The notes beneath the pieces are model-generated. The model searched no databases. It was not told the origin of the DNA and saw only the letters and a list, made by a program, of their open reading frames with translations. The translations under genes were made by a program, and so were the position numbers. From Heloderma charlesbogerti (lineage: Eukaryota; Chordata; Lepidosauria; Squamata; Helodermatidae): a stretch of 64,000 nucleotides of DNA. How positions within the stretch are numbered: the first letter of the stretch is position 1; every line of letters starts with the position of its first letter. The stretch is taken from the NCBI GenBank assembly GCA_026122225.1, contig JANEZZ010000737.1, forward strand, positions 558,001 through 622,000. The letters are read 5' to 3'. Shown here piece after piece: positions 1-9,569 of the stretch.

Positions 1-435
1 ATCCAATTTGCCCTGGCTCATAGATCTTACATTCCAGGTTCCTATGGTGTGTTAATCTTTAGAACATCGGATTCGTCGTTCACCACCAGCACCATCGGCT
101 GCTAGCCATCCCTTCGGCTTTGAGCTAGCTGCGTCATCACATCTGGGGCTAGCTGAACTTATCCTCTGTTCCTCCCCAGTAGCATTTTGACCATCTTCCG
201 ACCTGGGAGTCCCATCTTCTGATGGTATACCGATTACCGACATATCTCTGGTTGTACTGATCCATTTAGTTTTCATGGCAAGAATACTGGGGTGGGTTGC
301 TGTTTCCTTCCCCAGGGATTGTATTTAGTCTGACCTCTCTGCCGTGACCTTCCCGTCTTGGGTGCCCCTTCACGGTTTAGCTCATGACGTCATTGAAGTG
401 CTCAAGCTCCAGCACCACAACAAGGTAACGAAGGC
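1..435 (-). mobile_element. BovB (RTE) LINE, 5' part running off the window
   Basis: Read on the minus strand, this matches the upstream part and the start of the endonuclease-reverse transcriptase ORF of BovB. The strand ends at base 1 with a frame reading GTWNVRSMSQGKLD, the typical first motif of the RTE apurinic-type endonuclease domain. The upstream part holds the landmark CAAGAATACTGGGGTGGG at about 276-293. The rest of the ORF lies outside the window. RTE elements are non-LTR retrotransposons that nick DNA with this endonuclease and copy their RNA at the nick. The frame immediately upstream contains stops, as expected for non-coding leader. Family assignment is by recognition of the squamate and ruminant BovB sequence. 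Confidence 0.85.
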
Positions 436-754
436 ACTCTCTGTATTAACACTACACCAGGGGTCCTAGTCTATTACATACTTAGCTTCATGATTACTCC
501 CACTCTGAAACCATGGACCTCAGGTTTAATATCATGGGACCCCCTTTGTCATGCTTGGAGAGAGGGAGATTCACTCCTCCACTAGAAGTGCAATTGAGCC
601 CAGAAAAGAAGCAACTTGGCATAAAAGCATAGTTATGCAAACGTTTCAGTTCATCATTGCCTGTCACTTCTGTTCAGAGTCAAACGTCTTATTTAAAAGT
701 GTGAAGGGGAATGGCAGTGCAAGCCCCTTCAGTTAACATCAACAGTATATCGGA
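436..754. other. unassigned non-coding DNA
   Basis: Upstream flank of the BovB copy. I see no gene, repeat or RNA signature here. Confidence 0.5.
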
Positions 755-845
755 CCTTTGTTTCCCGGCTTTGGGGCAATTCCCCCCCCCTTCTAAAAGG
801 TTGAAATGCCTCTCCTAAGTCTTAGTTACTGGCAGCCAATGCCTT
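755..845 (+). mobile_element. fragment of the CAGGGGTGG-type hAT MITE
   Basis: The stretch TCTAAAAGGTTGAAATGCC with its flanks is nearly the same as the middle of the complete element at 8231-8593 and of the copy at 44624-44971. Both ends are missing, so this is an internal relic. Confidence 0.55.
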
Positions 846-892
846 TCCTGGTGTTCTGCTGCCAAGAGACAGCTAGGAGGAGAGTAGCCATA

Positions 893-1148
893 AGAGAGCC
901 AGTGTGGTATAGCAGATAAAGTGTCAGACTGGAAATTGGGAGATCCGGGTTCTAGTCCCCACTTGGCCATGGAAGCTCACTGGGTGATTTTGGGCCAGTC
1001 ATAGACTCTCAGCTCAGCCCAGCCCACCTCACAGGGTTATTGTTGTGAGGATAAAATGGAGAGGAGGAAGGCAATGTAAGCCGCCTTGGGTTCCTTGCAA
1101 GAGGAAACAGGCAGGATATAAATGAAATAAATAAATAAATAAATAAAG
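893..1148 (+). mobile_element. MIR-like tRNA-derived SINE, full length
   Basis: A tRNA-like head carries an A-box-like stretch at about 905-920 and a B box CGGGTTCTAGTCCC at 946-959. A conserved body follows (CACTGGGTGATTTTGGGC, then TTGTTGTGAGGATAAAATGG), as in MIR and CORE-type SINEs. The 3' part runs into a GGATATAAATGAAATAAATAAAT tail that resembles the end of the L2-like LINEs in this window. The two boxes are an internal RNA polymerase III promoter. A second, inverted copy lies at 39630-39880 and a 3' half at 38848-38962. There is no protein product. The nearest alternative is a squamate-specific family of the same layout. Confidence 0.7.
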
Positions 1149-1172
1149 GGAGGGAGGGAGGGAGGGAGGGAG
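1127..1172. repeat. compound microsatellite (AAAT)n(GGGA)n
   Basis: The A-rich SINE tail has expanded into about five AAAT units followed by six GGGA units. It gives rise to a spurious minus-strand frame. Confidence 0.9.
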
Positions 1173-1214
1173 TGGGGGACACATCATTCGATTTCTGGTC
1201 CATGTCGATTTTAT

Positions 1215-1505
1215 ATATATTCAGTCATAAGTCCATTCCATCTAATTTCTGCACGATTCTGCAATACACATTTTTACACATTTTTGTATGAAAATGTACA
1301 TCTGTTTTCAAACAGAATTTCCTAACATGCACATGATTCCCTCCCAATATACACCCTTTTGTTAGCAACTTTCCTGAATATATGCATCTTTGTATACGAC
1401 TTTCCCTAATATACACATTTTTCTATGCAATTTTTGAGCTGAAAACAGCATAGCAAAATTCTGAGAAGTGTGCATTCTGAAGACTGTGTTCTAATCCACA
1501 TATTA
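1215..1505. repeat. interspersed repeat with internal ATACACATTTTT units (family G)
   Basis: Several degenerate units of about 30-50 bp contain CCTAATATACACATTTTT or a variant (for example near 1263, 1345, 1410). The same layout, including GAGAAGTGTGCATTCTGAAG near the end, recurs at 13060-13300. A related element with hAT-like ends lies at 58296-58675. It is probably a non-autonomous DNA element with an AT-rich core, but ends are not clear here. Confidence 0.5.
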
Positions 1506-1874
1506 GTTCAGGTCAGGAAGACAAATTAAGTTGATTTGCATAAAAGTGAGGAGTGAATTAAATTCTCCCCCATCCACAATCACCACAGAGAGAGGATAGG
1601 CCAAGGAATTTACAGGAGGGACCCTATAATTACAATTGTACATGTCACATTGCACATGCAATTCTCTAGAAAACGTAACATTTAATTTATTGTGGAGGAA
1701 GCCAGCTATAACACTGAGCATTGTTCTGCCCTTGAGCTCTTCCAGTTCCTGCAGTCCAGTAGCACATTTACATGGTCAGCTATCCAAAGATGGAAGAGGA
1801 GGGGGCAGGATGAATAGGTGCTCTCTTCTTCTCCCAAACCACTGCATTGAAAGAAGGGGAAAAACTCCCTCCTT
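1506..1874. other. unassigned non-coding DNA
   Basis: No recognisable feature. The plus-strand frame of 195 codons that starts at 1636 crosses from here into the next repeat and has no protein-like motif. Confidence 0.4.
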
Positions 1875-2117
1875 GGGTGGGATCCAGGATCTGCCTTCCA
1901 TGAGAGGAAGGAACCTTCTTCAAGAGGAAGGGCACCACTCATGGAAGGTTCATCTACCCAATTTTGGGGATCTCCACTTCCCCCCACAAAATAGAACACC
2001 CCATTTGGCAGGATATCCTAACTCTCTGCGTAGCATTTTCAGGGGGCTGGAGGGGCTGCCATGGGAAGGAAGTGATGGGAAAGTCCACTTCCATCCAGAT
2101 AAATCTGGATCTAACCC
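1875..2117. mobile_element. MITE-like repeat bounded by TGGATCCA-type ends
   Basis: Ends read GGGTGGGATCCAGGATCTGCC on the left and AAATCTGGATCTAACCC on the right, imperfect inverted repeats. The body contains GGCTGGAGGGGCTGCCATGGG. The same body and ends occur at 5082-5301, 32150-32350, 48048-48264, 48653-48890 and 54972-55110. The family is clear within the window. Its superfamily is not. Confidence 0.6.
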
Positions 2118-2457
2118 TCTGTGTGCCCTGATCCTGATAGCCTCCCTCCTCTCTGGCGGCTCCTATTCAAAATTGAAAAAAGGAACACGAAATGCCAAAC
2201 TACACATTAATATCACATGTTAGCTTGACCCTCACAGCAACCACTGACCAGACATATCTGATGGCCAAAACAAGCCCCTCATTGCAATTGGCATCCAGAT
2301 GGCAGTTTCTTGTCCCAGTGGCTTATGATTTGGGAGCAAGACTTCCCACCCCTGAGATTGTCATATTAAGGCAGAGTAGTATATAAATTGCTGCTGTCAA
2401 ATCTTGAGAAGGTGCCTACATTCTTTTCTACTAATTTGCAAGTTAAAAACAAAATCC
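2118..2457. other. unassigned non-coding DNA
   Basis: Nothing recognised between two MITE-like repeats. Confidence 0.4.
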
Positions 2458-2641
2458 AGTGGAGGCTGGTGGCTCCAGTGTCAGTGGGATGGTAAATCCG
2501 TTCCAGGTTTCAGTTAGAACCAGTCAAAACTTTCAGGAGCTTCCCTTTGCACCTTGGATAGCTCCTTTAGAGTTCTGGCTGGTTCTGACTGAAACCTGGA
2601 CCGGTTTCACCACCCCACTGACATCGGAGCCATCAACCTTC
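2458..2641. mobile_element. foldback MITE, AGTGGAGGCTGGTGGC family, complete
   Basis: The left arm begins AGTGGAGGCTGGTGGCTCC and contains GGTTTCAGTTAGAACCAGTC. The right arm is its approximate reverse complement (GACTGAAACCTGGACC, then ATCGGAGCCATCAACCTTC). The element could fold as one long hairpin. Other complete copies are at 35788-36030 and 37493-37708, and single arms occur at 4141, 7270, 21731, 34593 and 46005. Confidence 0.7.
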
Positions 2642-3239
2642 AATGAAAAGAAAATCTTTTAAATACCAGGCTGCCAAGAAACGAACAATGACTCAAGGCT
2701 CACTTCAGTGATGTAGGCTGTTAGTCAAGATTACTTTCACTCTTAACCTGAGTTCACATTTCAGAGTAAAGCATAAACATTTCCCCATCTGGTCCATGGA
2801 AGCTTGGGCTCCCCCTGTGGGCCCTGGGATAAGCGCACATGCAGCTAGGACCAAATGATGTCAGGGTGTGTGCCCCCCCCCTGATGTCCAGGGGTGTAGC
2901 CCTGCCTCTTGACATCAGGGGCATGGCCCCCCTGAATATAATTTGGCCCACGGAGAGCTGGTTCCCTGTATCTGTTCTAGAATGATCAACTAGTGATGTT
3001 TGGGGACCAGGTGTGTGTGGGTGTGTGCAGGTGTGTGCGCGCAAGTGCATGCTTGGTTGCTTTCCATCTACTCAATCTCTACATCTGTAAAACATTTATT
3101 ACAAAAGTTGTCAGGAAGTGCCCAGTGCTCTCTACTCGCAAGGAAATTGACTCTGTAGAAGGCTGCCCTAGAACGTTGTACCACCCATGGAAATAGAGAA
3201 TGTGAAACAATACCATACCCAACCATATCAGCTATGTGG
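2642..3239. other. unassigned DNA with a GT-rich tract
   Basis: Contains a GTGTGTGG-rich tract at about 3009-3040 and a short imperfect inverted repeat around the C-run at 2873-2925 (CCTGATGTCCAGGGG, then TTGACATCAGGGG). No gene is visible. Confidence 0.45.
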
Positions 3240-3448
3240 TACCTTGAAAGTTGCCTTCTACCAGGTCAGACTATTTGTGCATCTAGCCCAGTATCATCTG
3301 TTCTGACTAGCAGCTGCTCTCCCACATCTCAGGCAGTGAAGGTCTTTTCTCTCACTTGCTACCTGATCCTTTTAAGTGGAGACAGTAGGGATTGAACCTG
3401 GAACCTTCTGCATGGAAAGCATGTGTTCGGCCACTAAGTGACGGCCCT
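3240..3448 (-). mobile_element. tRNA-Ala/Val-like SINE
   Basis: On the minus strand the element starts near 3448 with a tRNA-like head. It has an A-box-like stretch (GTCACTTAGTGGCCGAAC) and a B box CCAGGTTCAATCCC around 3391-3404. The body reads AAAAGGATCAGGTAG. The 3' end (TACTGGGCTAGATG, then GTCTGACCTGG) resembles the LINE 3' ends at 13361-13493 and 23560-23860. Layout is that of a polymerase III SINE using a LINE-derived tail. It is not a functional tRNA: the acceptor stem is degraded and no cloverleaf closes. Confidence 0.7.
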
Positions 3449-3974
3449 TTATTCTATATTATATTTTCCCTTTATCTCCAAAGTGTTTGTTTGTGTACAG
3501 ATTTTCTGGGTTTCATATTTGGATCCCTACTGTCCCTGAAAAAATGTCATTAGCCTTCATCCTAAACACTGCTAGCAAAACTGAACTACAGCATAATTAT
3601 GAAATATTATTTTCTAGCATTTCATTTTAGGTCATAGTCCAGAATTTCACAGGCAGGCCTGTTTGAATTCAGAGCACATATGATTGGCATTAAGCTGAAA
3701 GCATCTTAATCCCTCTGTAAGCATCAAAGTAAGCGAAGAAATAATCATAATGTCTTTGCCTTCGTTTGAAAGAAATAATGTGGCCACCAGTCAAAGACAG
3801 ACATTTTTTAGGATGAACTATTTGCAAACCATGCAGCAAATACAGCCAGGATTCTGTCAGCCAGTGAGTCTCAAAATGTATATCCTTTTCCCACCATCAC
3901 TATTTTTTTTTGCAAGGGTTGATCACAAATTTGGCCTACTGTATTGAATCTATTCTTTGAGTTATAGCCCAAGC
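3449..3974. other. unassigned non-coding DNA
   Basis: AT-rich and without recognisable repeats or motifs. It could be single-copy sequence. Confidence 0.4.
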
Positions 3975-3982
3975 ATATCAGT

Positions 3983-4118
3983 CAGCATCCCCCAATCTGG
4001 TGCCTGCCATATGTTTTGGACTACAGCTTCCATTATCCCTCACCATTGTCCATGTTAGGTGGGTCTGATGGGAATTGTGGTCCAAAGCACCTGGAGGCCA
4101 CCAAGTTGGGGGAGGCTG
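3983..4118. mobile_element. palindromic hAT MITE (CAGCCTTCCCCAACC family)
   Basis: A diverged full-length copy. The left end CAGCATCCCCCAATCTGGTGCC pairs with GGCCACCAAGTTGGGGGAGGCTG on the right, and the inner arms are GTTTTGGACTACAGC and GGGAATTGTGGTCC. The 8 bp flanks agree at five of eight positions, so this is an old insertion. The type copy with perfect flanks is at 14580-14698. Confidence 0.65.
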
Positions 4119-4140
4119 CTATAAATCTTTACTCAACTGC

Positions 4141-4246
4141 AGTGGAGGCTGGTGGCTCAGATGTCAGTGGGGTGGTAAACCCGCTCTGGGTTTCAGTCAG
4201 AACCAGTCAGAAGTCTAAAGGATCCATCCAAGGTGCTTTGCAAGGT
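4141..4246 (+). mobile_element. single arm of the AGTGGAGG foldback MITE
   Basis: AGTGGAGGCTGGTGGCTCAG through TTTCAGTCAGAACCAGTC to ATCCAAGGTGC matches the left arm of the complete foldback at 2458-2641. The right arm is missing. Confidence 0.65.
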
Positions 4247-4329
4247 GCTTACTCACTGCTCAAATGGGTAAGTCCCACTTGGTTCAATAATGCTGACTTC
4301 CTAGTAGGTGTGGTTAAGGCTGCAAAGTT

Positions 4330-4420
4330 ACAGTGCAATCCTATATGTGGTTACTCAGATGTATGTCCCAGTGAATTCAGTGGGGCTTACTCCCAGGTGG
4401 GTGGTTATAGGATTACAGGC
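4330..4420. mobile_element. MITE with AGTGCAATCCTAT ends (B type)
   Basis: ACAGTGCAATCCTATATG on the left pairs with TATAGGATTACAG on the right. The body reads GTCCCAGTGAATTCAGTGGGGC. Related copies are at 5862, 12625, 31871, 46849 and 62905. A truncated neighbour lies just upstream at 4247-4320. Confidence 0.6.
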
Positions 4421-5081
4421 TTACCATTTGTAAATCCTAAACACATTTGTTTATGCCTTTCTTGCACAGGTCCCCATTTCAGACTTTCACCTGAGCCAGC
4501 TCTTTCTGTCTGTTCAGTCAACATGCTCCTTGCATGAGCTTTGGGGTTAATTACATCCAGCTCATAGCTCCAGCTGGCTAGCTAGCCACAAGAGGAGTCC
4601 TTGAATACCTGAGGCATTGTTCACAAAGGCCTATTCTTGCTCATGCTTTCAGTCAGTAGCTACAGTAATTTCTTTAAACAAAAGAAGTTGGGGTTTGTGA
4701 AAAAGCACCCAACTCACTGAGCCTCCTAACTGAAAATGTGTGTGGGCCTGGCTTTGGCAACTCAGCCGGGAGGGGGAAAATCACTCTGCACATGCTCATC
4801 GTCACTCTTCAGTGTTAGTTCACATGCTAAAAAGCCCATCCAGAATAAATGACAATGGTCTTCTGATTTGATCCAAAGGATCTTTGTTCTAACTTATGTG
4901 GCATCTTTTTATTCAAGCTGCACCATGCAGAAAAACTGGAGAAAAACATGACTGCTTAGCAGAATGGCTCTACTCCTTAGAGGGATCACATTTCTGTAAG
5001 GATCATAGCCATTGGGTGAAACCTCTGGAGGCGAAGAGAATAGCATTCATATTTGAAGCTTCCTGTTTGAAGCAAGGTCTT
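4421..5081. other. unassigned non-coding DNA
   Basis: No repeat, RNA or coding signature recognised. Confidence 0.4.
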
Positions 5082-5301
5082 GGGTTGGATCCAGATTTAT
5101 GCTGGATCAACTGCTAATGAGCGTGGACATCCCTGCCCCCGCCTTCTCAAGGCACCTCCTCCATCCCCCTGAAAATGCTACACAGAGAGTCAAGAAACCC
5201 TGCAGAATGGGGCAAGCTTTGGGGGGGATCCCCAAAACATGGACCGAGGGACCTTCCATGAGAAGGAAGGTCCCTCTTGAGGAAGGCAGATGCTGGATGC
5301 C
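5082..5301. mobile_element. TGGATCCA-ended MITE-like repeat
   Basis: Starts GGGTTGGATCCAGATTTATG and ends near GATGCTGGATGCC. The body shares CCCTGAAAATGCTACACAG with the sister copy at 48653-48890 in the opposite orientation. Overlapping minus-strand frames of up to 200 codons here are chance frames. Confidence 0.6.
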
Positions 5302-5490
5302 ACTTCCAATCTGCAAATATCCCATCCCTTTCCTTGCTAAAAGCTGACGGAGCAGCACTGAGAAGAACAACATGATAGATTAGTGCAGCCTGTGGTAAAC
5401 ACTTGATGTGCTTGGCTGCCACTCTCATCATCCCAGTGATATGATTCAACACATCTGGACAGCACCAGGGTAGGGAAAGATGGGTTAGTG

Positions 5491-5620
5491 CAGGGGTGGG
5501 CAACTTGCGGTCTTCCAGATGTTGGACTGCAACTCCAATCAGCCCTAGCCAGCAAAGCCAAGGTTGAAGTCTGATAGGAGTTGCAGTCCAAAACCATCTG
5601 GAGGGGCCCAGGTTGCCCTG
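5491..5620. mobile_element. palindromic hAT MITE, CAGGGGTGGGCAA variant
   Basis: Left end CAGGGGTGGGCAACTTGCGG with an arm GATGTTGGACTGCAACTCC, right arm GGAGTTGCAGTCCAAAACC ending near GTTGCCCTG. The flanking 8 bp do not match, so the duplication has been lost or the ends are misplaced. Confidence 0.6.
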
Positions 5621-5740
5621 TCCTGGCATTAGCATAATGACTGTACTCTCTAGCCCTCTTCCTGCTGAAAGAAAGACAGTGCAACAATGGGAAAACCAAA
5701 ACCATTGGTTCAATGCAATGACTGTCAACACCAGACTGCT

Positions 5741-5850
5741 TAGGTGCAATCCTAAGCATGTTTAGACAGATGCAAGTCCTACAACGGCCAGCATTCCCCA
5801 TGGGCATTGTCGGGCTTTTTCCTGTCTGAACAGGCATAGGATTGCACCCT
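5741..5850. mobile_element. palindromic MITE, GGTGCAATCCTATGCATG family (A type)
   Basis: TAGGTGCAATCCTAAGCATG and GGCATAGGATTGCACCCT form the ends. The inner stem is GTCCTACAACGGCCAGCATTC against its partner. First of four short MITEs packed side by side up to 6170. Confidence 0.65.
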
Positions 5851-5861
5851 GTGATTTCCTT

Positions 5862-5950
5862 AAAGTGCAATCCTTTACATGTCTACTCAAAAGTGAGGCC
5901 CATTGAGTTCAATGGGGGTTACTTCCAGTTAAGTGTGTATAGGATTGTAG
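5862..5950. mobile_element. B-type MITE
   Basis: AAAGTGCAATCCTTTACATG opens and TGTATAGGATTGTAG closes. The middle reads GCCCATTGAGTTCAATGGGG, itself a palindrome. Confidence 0.6.
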
Positions 5951-5955
5951 TCTCA

Positions 5956-6034
5956 AGGCACAATCCTATGCTGGCTGGGGCATGCTGGTTGTTGTAGGCC
6001 CTTTTTCTGTCTAAACAGGCATAGGATGGCACTC
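5956..6034. mobile_element. A-type MITE, internally shortened
   Basis: AGGCACAATCCTATGCTGGC joins directly to GGGGCATGCTGGTTGTTG and the right arm CTAAACAGGCATAGGATGGC. The left inner stem is deleted. Confidence 0.55.
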
Positions 6035-6037
6035 TTA

Positions 6038-6170
6038 GGGTGCAATCCTATGCATGTTTAGACAGCAAAAAGTCCTACAACTCCCAGCATCCTCCAGCTA
6101 GCCATGCTGGCTGGGGCACACTGGGAATTGTAGGACCTTTTGCTGTCTAAACATGCATAGGATTGCACCC
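6038..6170. mobile_element. A-type palindromic MITE with TTA duplication
   Basis: Complete copy: GGGTGCAATCCTATGCATG on the left and CATGCATAGGATTGCACCC on the right are a near-perfect inverted repeat, with AGTCCTACAACTCCCAGC and TGGGAATTGTAGGACC as inner stem. TTA occurs directly on both sides (6035-6037 and 6171-6173). A 3-bp TWA duplication is typical of PIF/Harbinger elements. The element has no coding capacity. Confidence 0.7.
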
Positions 6171-6709
6171 TTAATTACATTTCTCATTCTTGTTCTTCAT
6201 TGTCAGATTGGGCACAGCCCAGGATTGTATTATTTCAAGAGTTTATCTTCCATGCCTGGATGATGCCGCAATGCAAACCAGTCAGGGGAATGTCCTTGTT
6301 CAGGGACCAAGCATGAGGAGAGGGTACACTTTACCAAGGCCCAGAGAACCAGATGGTCCCAGCCCTGGGCGCAACCCCCCTACCATGGGTCGGAGGGTGG
6401 CCGAGGCTAAAGTGAGAGTGTAAGCCGCCTAGCTTGTCTATGAAGTGTGTACTTGCAAGGGAACATTATTTTTGGAGAGAATACATGGTTTTACGATGAA
6501 AAAGACCAGAAAAATAACACTCTAAAGTTCTGCTGCATGAGTCCATTAGAATTTTCAAAAGCAAAACATCAACAGGATCATGCTTATATTAGGACCAACC
6601 AAGTTGCAAAACCCTCAACAAGCTTTGTAGGACTCTTCTTTAGGCTGGATGTTATGTTAGGCAAAAAAACAAACAGCAGGGTTGGGAGTTGGAGCATGAT
6701 CAAAAACCT
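6171..6709. other. unassigned DNA, possibly an old repeat at 6520-6715
   Basis: The segment around CTTCTTTAGGCTGGATGTTATG (6635-6656) resembles CTTCATCAGGCTAGATGTTATA at 15901-15922. This suggests a diverged interspersed repeat, but the similarity is short. Confidence 0.3.
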
Positions 6710-6722
6710 CCAGTGAGTGAGG

Positions 6723-7057
6723 TAAAAGGTAAAGGTAAAGGTGTCCCCAACCAGTCGTGTCCGACTCTAGGGTGCGGTGCTCATCCCCGTTTCTAAGCCG
6801 AAGAGCCAGCGCTGTCCGAAGACGTTTCCGTGGTCATGTGGCCGGCATGACTGAACACTGAGGTGCACGGAACGCTGTTACCTTTCCCACCGAGGCGGTA
6901 CCTATTTATCTACTTGCAATGTCTTGCTTTCGAACTGCTAGGTTGGCAGAAGCTGGGGCTGAAGATGGGAGCTCACTCCGTCACGCAGCACTCGGGTCTC
7001 GAACTGCTGACCTGCCGACCTTCCAGTCTGCAGTTCAGCGTCTTAACCACTAAGCCA
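6723..7057 (-). mobile_element. Sauria (ACA-type) SINE with 13-bp target duplication
   Basis: On the minus strand the head is tRNA-like: TGGCTTAGTGGTTAAGACG (A box) and CAGTTCGAGACCCGAG (B box). A long conserved body follows, and the 3' end reads AGAGTCGGACACGACTGG before an (ACCTTT)n tail. The 3' motif is shared with the BovB 3' end at about 11165-11180 of this window, the known basis for mobilisation of Sauria SINEs by BovB. CCAGTGAGTGAGG stands on both sides (6710-6722 and 7058-7070), a perfect duplication, so the copy is fairly recent. The open frames across it are not genes. Confidence 0.9.
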
Positions 7058-7269
7058 CCAGTGAGTGAGGACCAAAGCATAATTTAAAACACGTAGACAA
7101 TCTAATTTCAGAATAGAAATGGAAGCTTTTCTTGCATGATTTCTGAGATTGTATGGATGGGTTGGGACCATGGTTTGTGTGTGTGAGAGAGAGGTGGGGT
7201 GAGGGGGGGGCAGGTTACAAGTTTGTTTGTTGTTGTTGTTCAGTCTTTCCTGGACCTAACCTTTGCTCC

Positions 7270-7366
7270 AGTGGAGGCTGGTGGCGCCGATGTCAGTGGG
7301 GTGGTGAATCTGCTGCGGGTCTCAGTCAGCACCAGTCAGAACTCTAAAGGAGCTTTCCAAGGTGCA
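7270..7366 (+). mobile_element. single arm of the AGTGGAGG foldback MITE
   Basis: AGTGGAGGCTGGTGGCGCCG to TTTCCAAGGTGC. Downstream a second arm is absent. Confidence 0.65.
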
Positions 7367-8222
7367 AAGCACCAATGGTGTGGCCTTCAGCACTAATCCA
7401 AAAATCAGTCTTGCATAACCAGTAATAAGCTTTGCCTTTATCTGGCTAAGGCTGATTAGCTGGCTGAGGTTGATTCATATAAGAGAAGATACCAGCCTGG
7501 AGAGATGAGCTATTCTAGCTTGCACAAGAGGGCCAACCTCTTGGCTGCCGATTTCCCTAAGGGTCTTTGGTTCCCTTTTTATATCCCTGCATTCCTCAAC
7601 CTGCACTGCACTGCTAATTTACTAGGCTTGGCTTCCTGCCATTTGAAACATGTAACCAGAGGGGAAAGTTCTCTGTACGTTGTTCGAAAGATACTTCAGT
7701 GAACTTATTAGGTTTTAAAGCCGAATGGCTTGGCTTCACTCTGAAACCATCAAGAAACAGAGGCTGGAGACAGAGGGAGAGGACAGTTTTTTTCAAGAGA
7801 GCTAAGATGCTATGGCAGAACCATCACTCCCACTGATGTACAATGCCAGACTTGAAATTTACGTGCGCAAGACGTATTAGCTCAAAGTGGTTTTGTTAGC
7901 CTGCCAGACCAAACATACCAAAGGAAGTCTTTTGTGCTGCACTAATAGCCCGAAAGAAGGGGATGGCAAAGAACCGGTGCCCTTGCCTGATCATCTGCTA
8001 GCCAATTCTTACTCACCACAGGTGAGTGGCTATTATTTAGAAGCCTGGTGAACATACCACTTAATTTTGCCACGCTACTATCTCCAACAAAAAAGTTTTG
8101 ACTGGGGTTGGCTCCAGATTTGTATGGTTCCAGCATTGCCCATACCCATGTCCCTCTCCCCATTTCAGCAGGTGGTGGACACCCTCAGCTCATTCCTCTT
8201 CTCCTCCTCCTCCCCCTCCATC
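7367..8222. other. unassigned non-coding DNA
   Basis: No repeat recognised. Ends in a short C/T-rich stretch at 8195-8222. Confidence 0.4.
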
Positions 8223-8230
8223 CTATATAA

Positions 8231-8593
8231 CAAGGGTGGGGAACCTCAGGCCCACGGGCCAAATTGGGCCCCCCTGGGGTCCCAATACAGTCCTCCAGGA
8301 TTCCCTAAATGGTCATGTCCTTTTCCTTGCCCCATCCCCTTTCCCTCAACAACTTATCATTTGGTGGTTTCCCAGTTTTTTTTGCAGTTTTTCCCCATTC
8401 TAAAAGGTTGAAATGCCTCTCCCATAGCTTAGTTACTCACAATAAGAGCTTTAAGCCAAGATAAGCCAGTACTTTTTGTATTTTTGGCCACACCCCTTTT
8501 GCCTCTGGCCCCACCCACCACTGGAATGCAGTCCCTGATATCTTCTTCAAAACTGAATTTGGCTCATGGGCTGAAAGAGGTTCCCCACCCCTG
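8231..8593. mobile_element. hAT MITE, CAGGGGTGGGGAACCTC family, with perfect 8-bp duplication
   Basis: Ends are CAAGGGTGGGGAACCTC and the inverted GAGGTTCCCCACCCCTG. CTATATAA stands on both sides (8223-8230 and 8594-8601), the 8-bp duplication of hAT transposition. The 363-bp body has no transposase frame. Inside, GGGCCAAATTGGGCCCC and GCCACACCCC(T) recur in the copies at 22085-22388 and 44624-44971. It depends on a transposase made elsewhere. Confidence 0.85.
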
Positions 8594-8601
8594 CTATATA
8601 A

Positions 8602-9212
8602 GTTTGCTTTTGGCAGATGGGGAAGATCTCCCTGCATACAGCTGGAAAGGAGAGAAAGAGGAGAAGGTGACAGTGGCAGGGGTGGAAGGAGGACTTGTTG
8701 GCAGCTACCAAATGATGCCACCTGGTATTGCTGGGCATGGTTCTCTGTCTCTCACTGGAAATATTTCCACTGATGTCTCCAGCAGGTTAGGTTCAGCATA
8801 ATCCTCATAGTCAGCAATGCACAGGTGCAAAGGTAGGCACCATAAGCCAAACATCTCTCTGCTAGTGCAGCAAGTTTTTGCATCGGACCATTAACTTAAA
8901 AAAAAAAATAAATCTGGAAATCCCTTGCATATTTTCTGGTATTCTGCACAATTGGTTCATCATACCATCTGACATTCTCTATCAAACCTAAAAACAGTGT
9001 ATAGTTTGCACAGCTTCTATGAAACTTTAAACTTCAGTCAGTTCAGTGCAGGGGGAGCTTTACAAAAATAGCTCAATTTAATTTTTTTGAGTAAAAATAG
9101 GGGAGTTTTCTTAAATTTTTTAAAATCTCAGTGTTTCTTCTTAAGCCAAAAAGTTGCCAAGATGTCTTCCCTTGACTAAGCATATTCAATAGATTAATAT
9201 AATTATTTAATT
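8602..9212. other. unassigned AT-rich DNA
   Basis: Holds an A-run at 8898-8908 and several T- and A-rich tracts to 9130. No gene seen. Confidence 0.4.
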
Positions 9213-9265
9213 TTTGAGAGAGCTTCTGCTATTGGGTGGTATAGAAATGAAATAAATAAATAAAT
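9213..9265 (+). mobile_element. L2-like LINE 3' tail
   Basis: GAGAGCTTCTGCTATTGGG followed by TGGTATAGAAATG and an (AAAT)n tail. This is the terminal sequence of the L2-like elements seen inverted at 10203, 18960 and 26485. Confidence 0.65.
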
Positions 9266-9561
9266 CCTAAATAATGAAGTTGGCTATGTCATCTACTTAT
9301 TTATTTCATTTATTGTACTTTTTATCGTTACAGTCTTCTGCTTCAGCATATACTCTCTGCTCAGCAGGGAAAGGTGGGGGGTTCAATGTCAGAATCATTA
9401 CCTTGAATGTCAGAAGATGAAAGAAACTGTATCCCAATACAATTTTAAAATCAATAAACCTGAATATTCTTCAAACAAGATGTTGTTGAGTTGTTCTTTG
9501 TCTTAACTATGAAGTTGCATTTTGTACTTCACCGTACTAATTACATTTGACCTTGAAATAT
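9266..9561. other. unassigned non-coding DNA
   Basis: Short AT-rich stretch with a possible polyadenylation signal (AATAAA at 9454). Nothing else supports a gene end. Confidence 0.35.
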
Positions 9562-9569
9562 GGTTCTAG

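Noticed and set aside
1636..2223. 195-codon plus-strand frame
   Set aside because: It runs through a TGGATCCA-ended repeat, has no motif, and the same text in sister copies is not open.
3390..3448. tRNA gene
   Set aside because: A and B boxes are present, but the acceptor and anticodon arms do not pair and a SINE body follows.
5147..5870. Overlapping minus-strand frames of 177-200 codons
   Set aside because: They cross three separate MITEs and switch composition at each border, so they are chance frames.
5741..6170. CRISPR-like array of short repeats
   Set aside because: The repeats are palindromic MITEs of two families without constant repeat-spacer spacing, in a vertebrate genome.
6990..7057. 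tRNA gene in the Sauria SINE
   Set aside because: It is the tRNA-derived head of a SINE with a target duplication; the cloverleaf is not intact.
7199..7396. Short valine-rich frame
   Set aside because: Built from a (GTT)n stretch and one arm of a foldback MITE.
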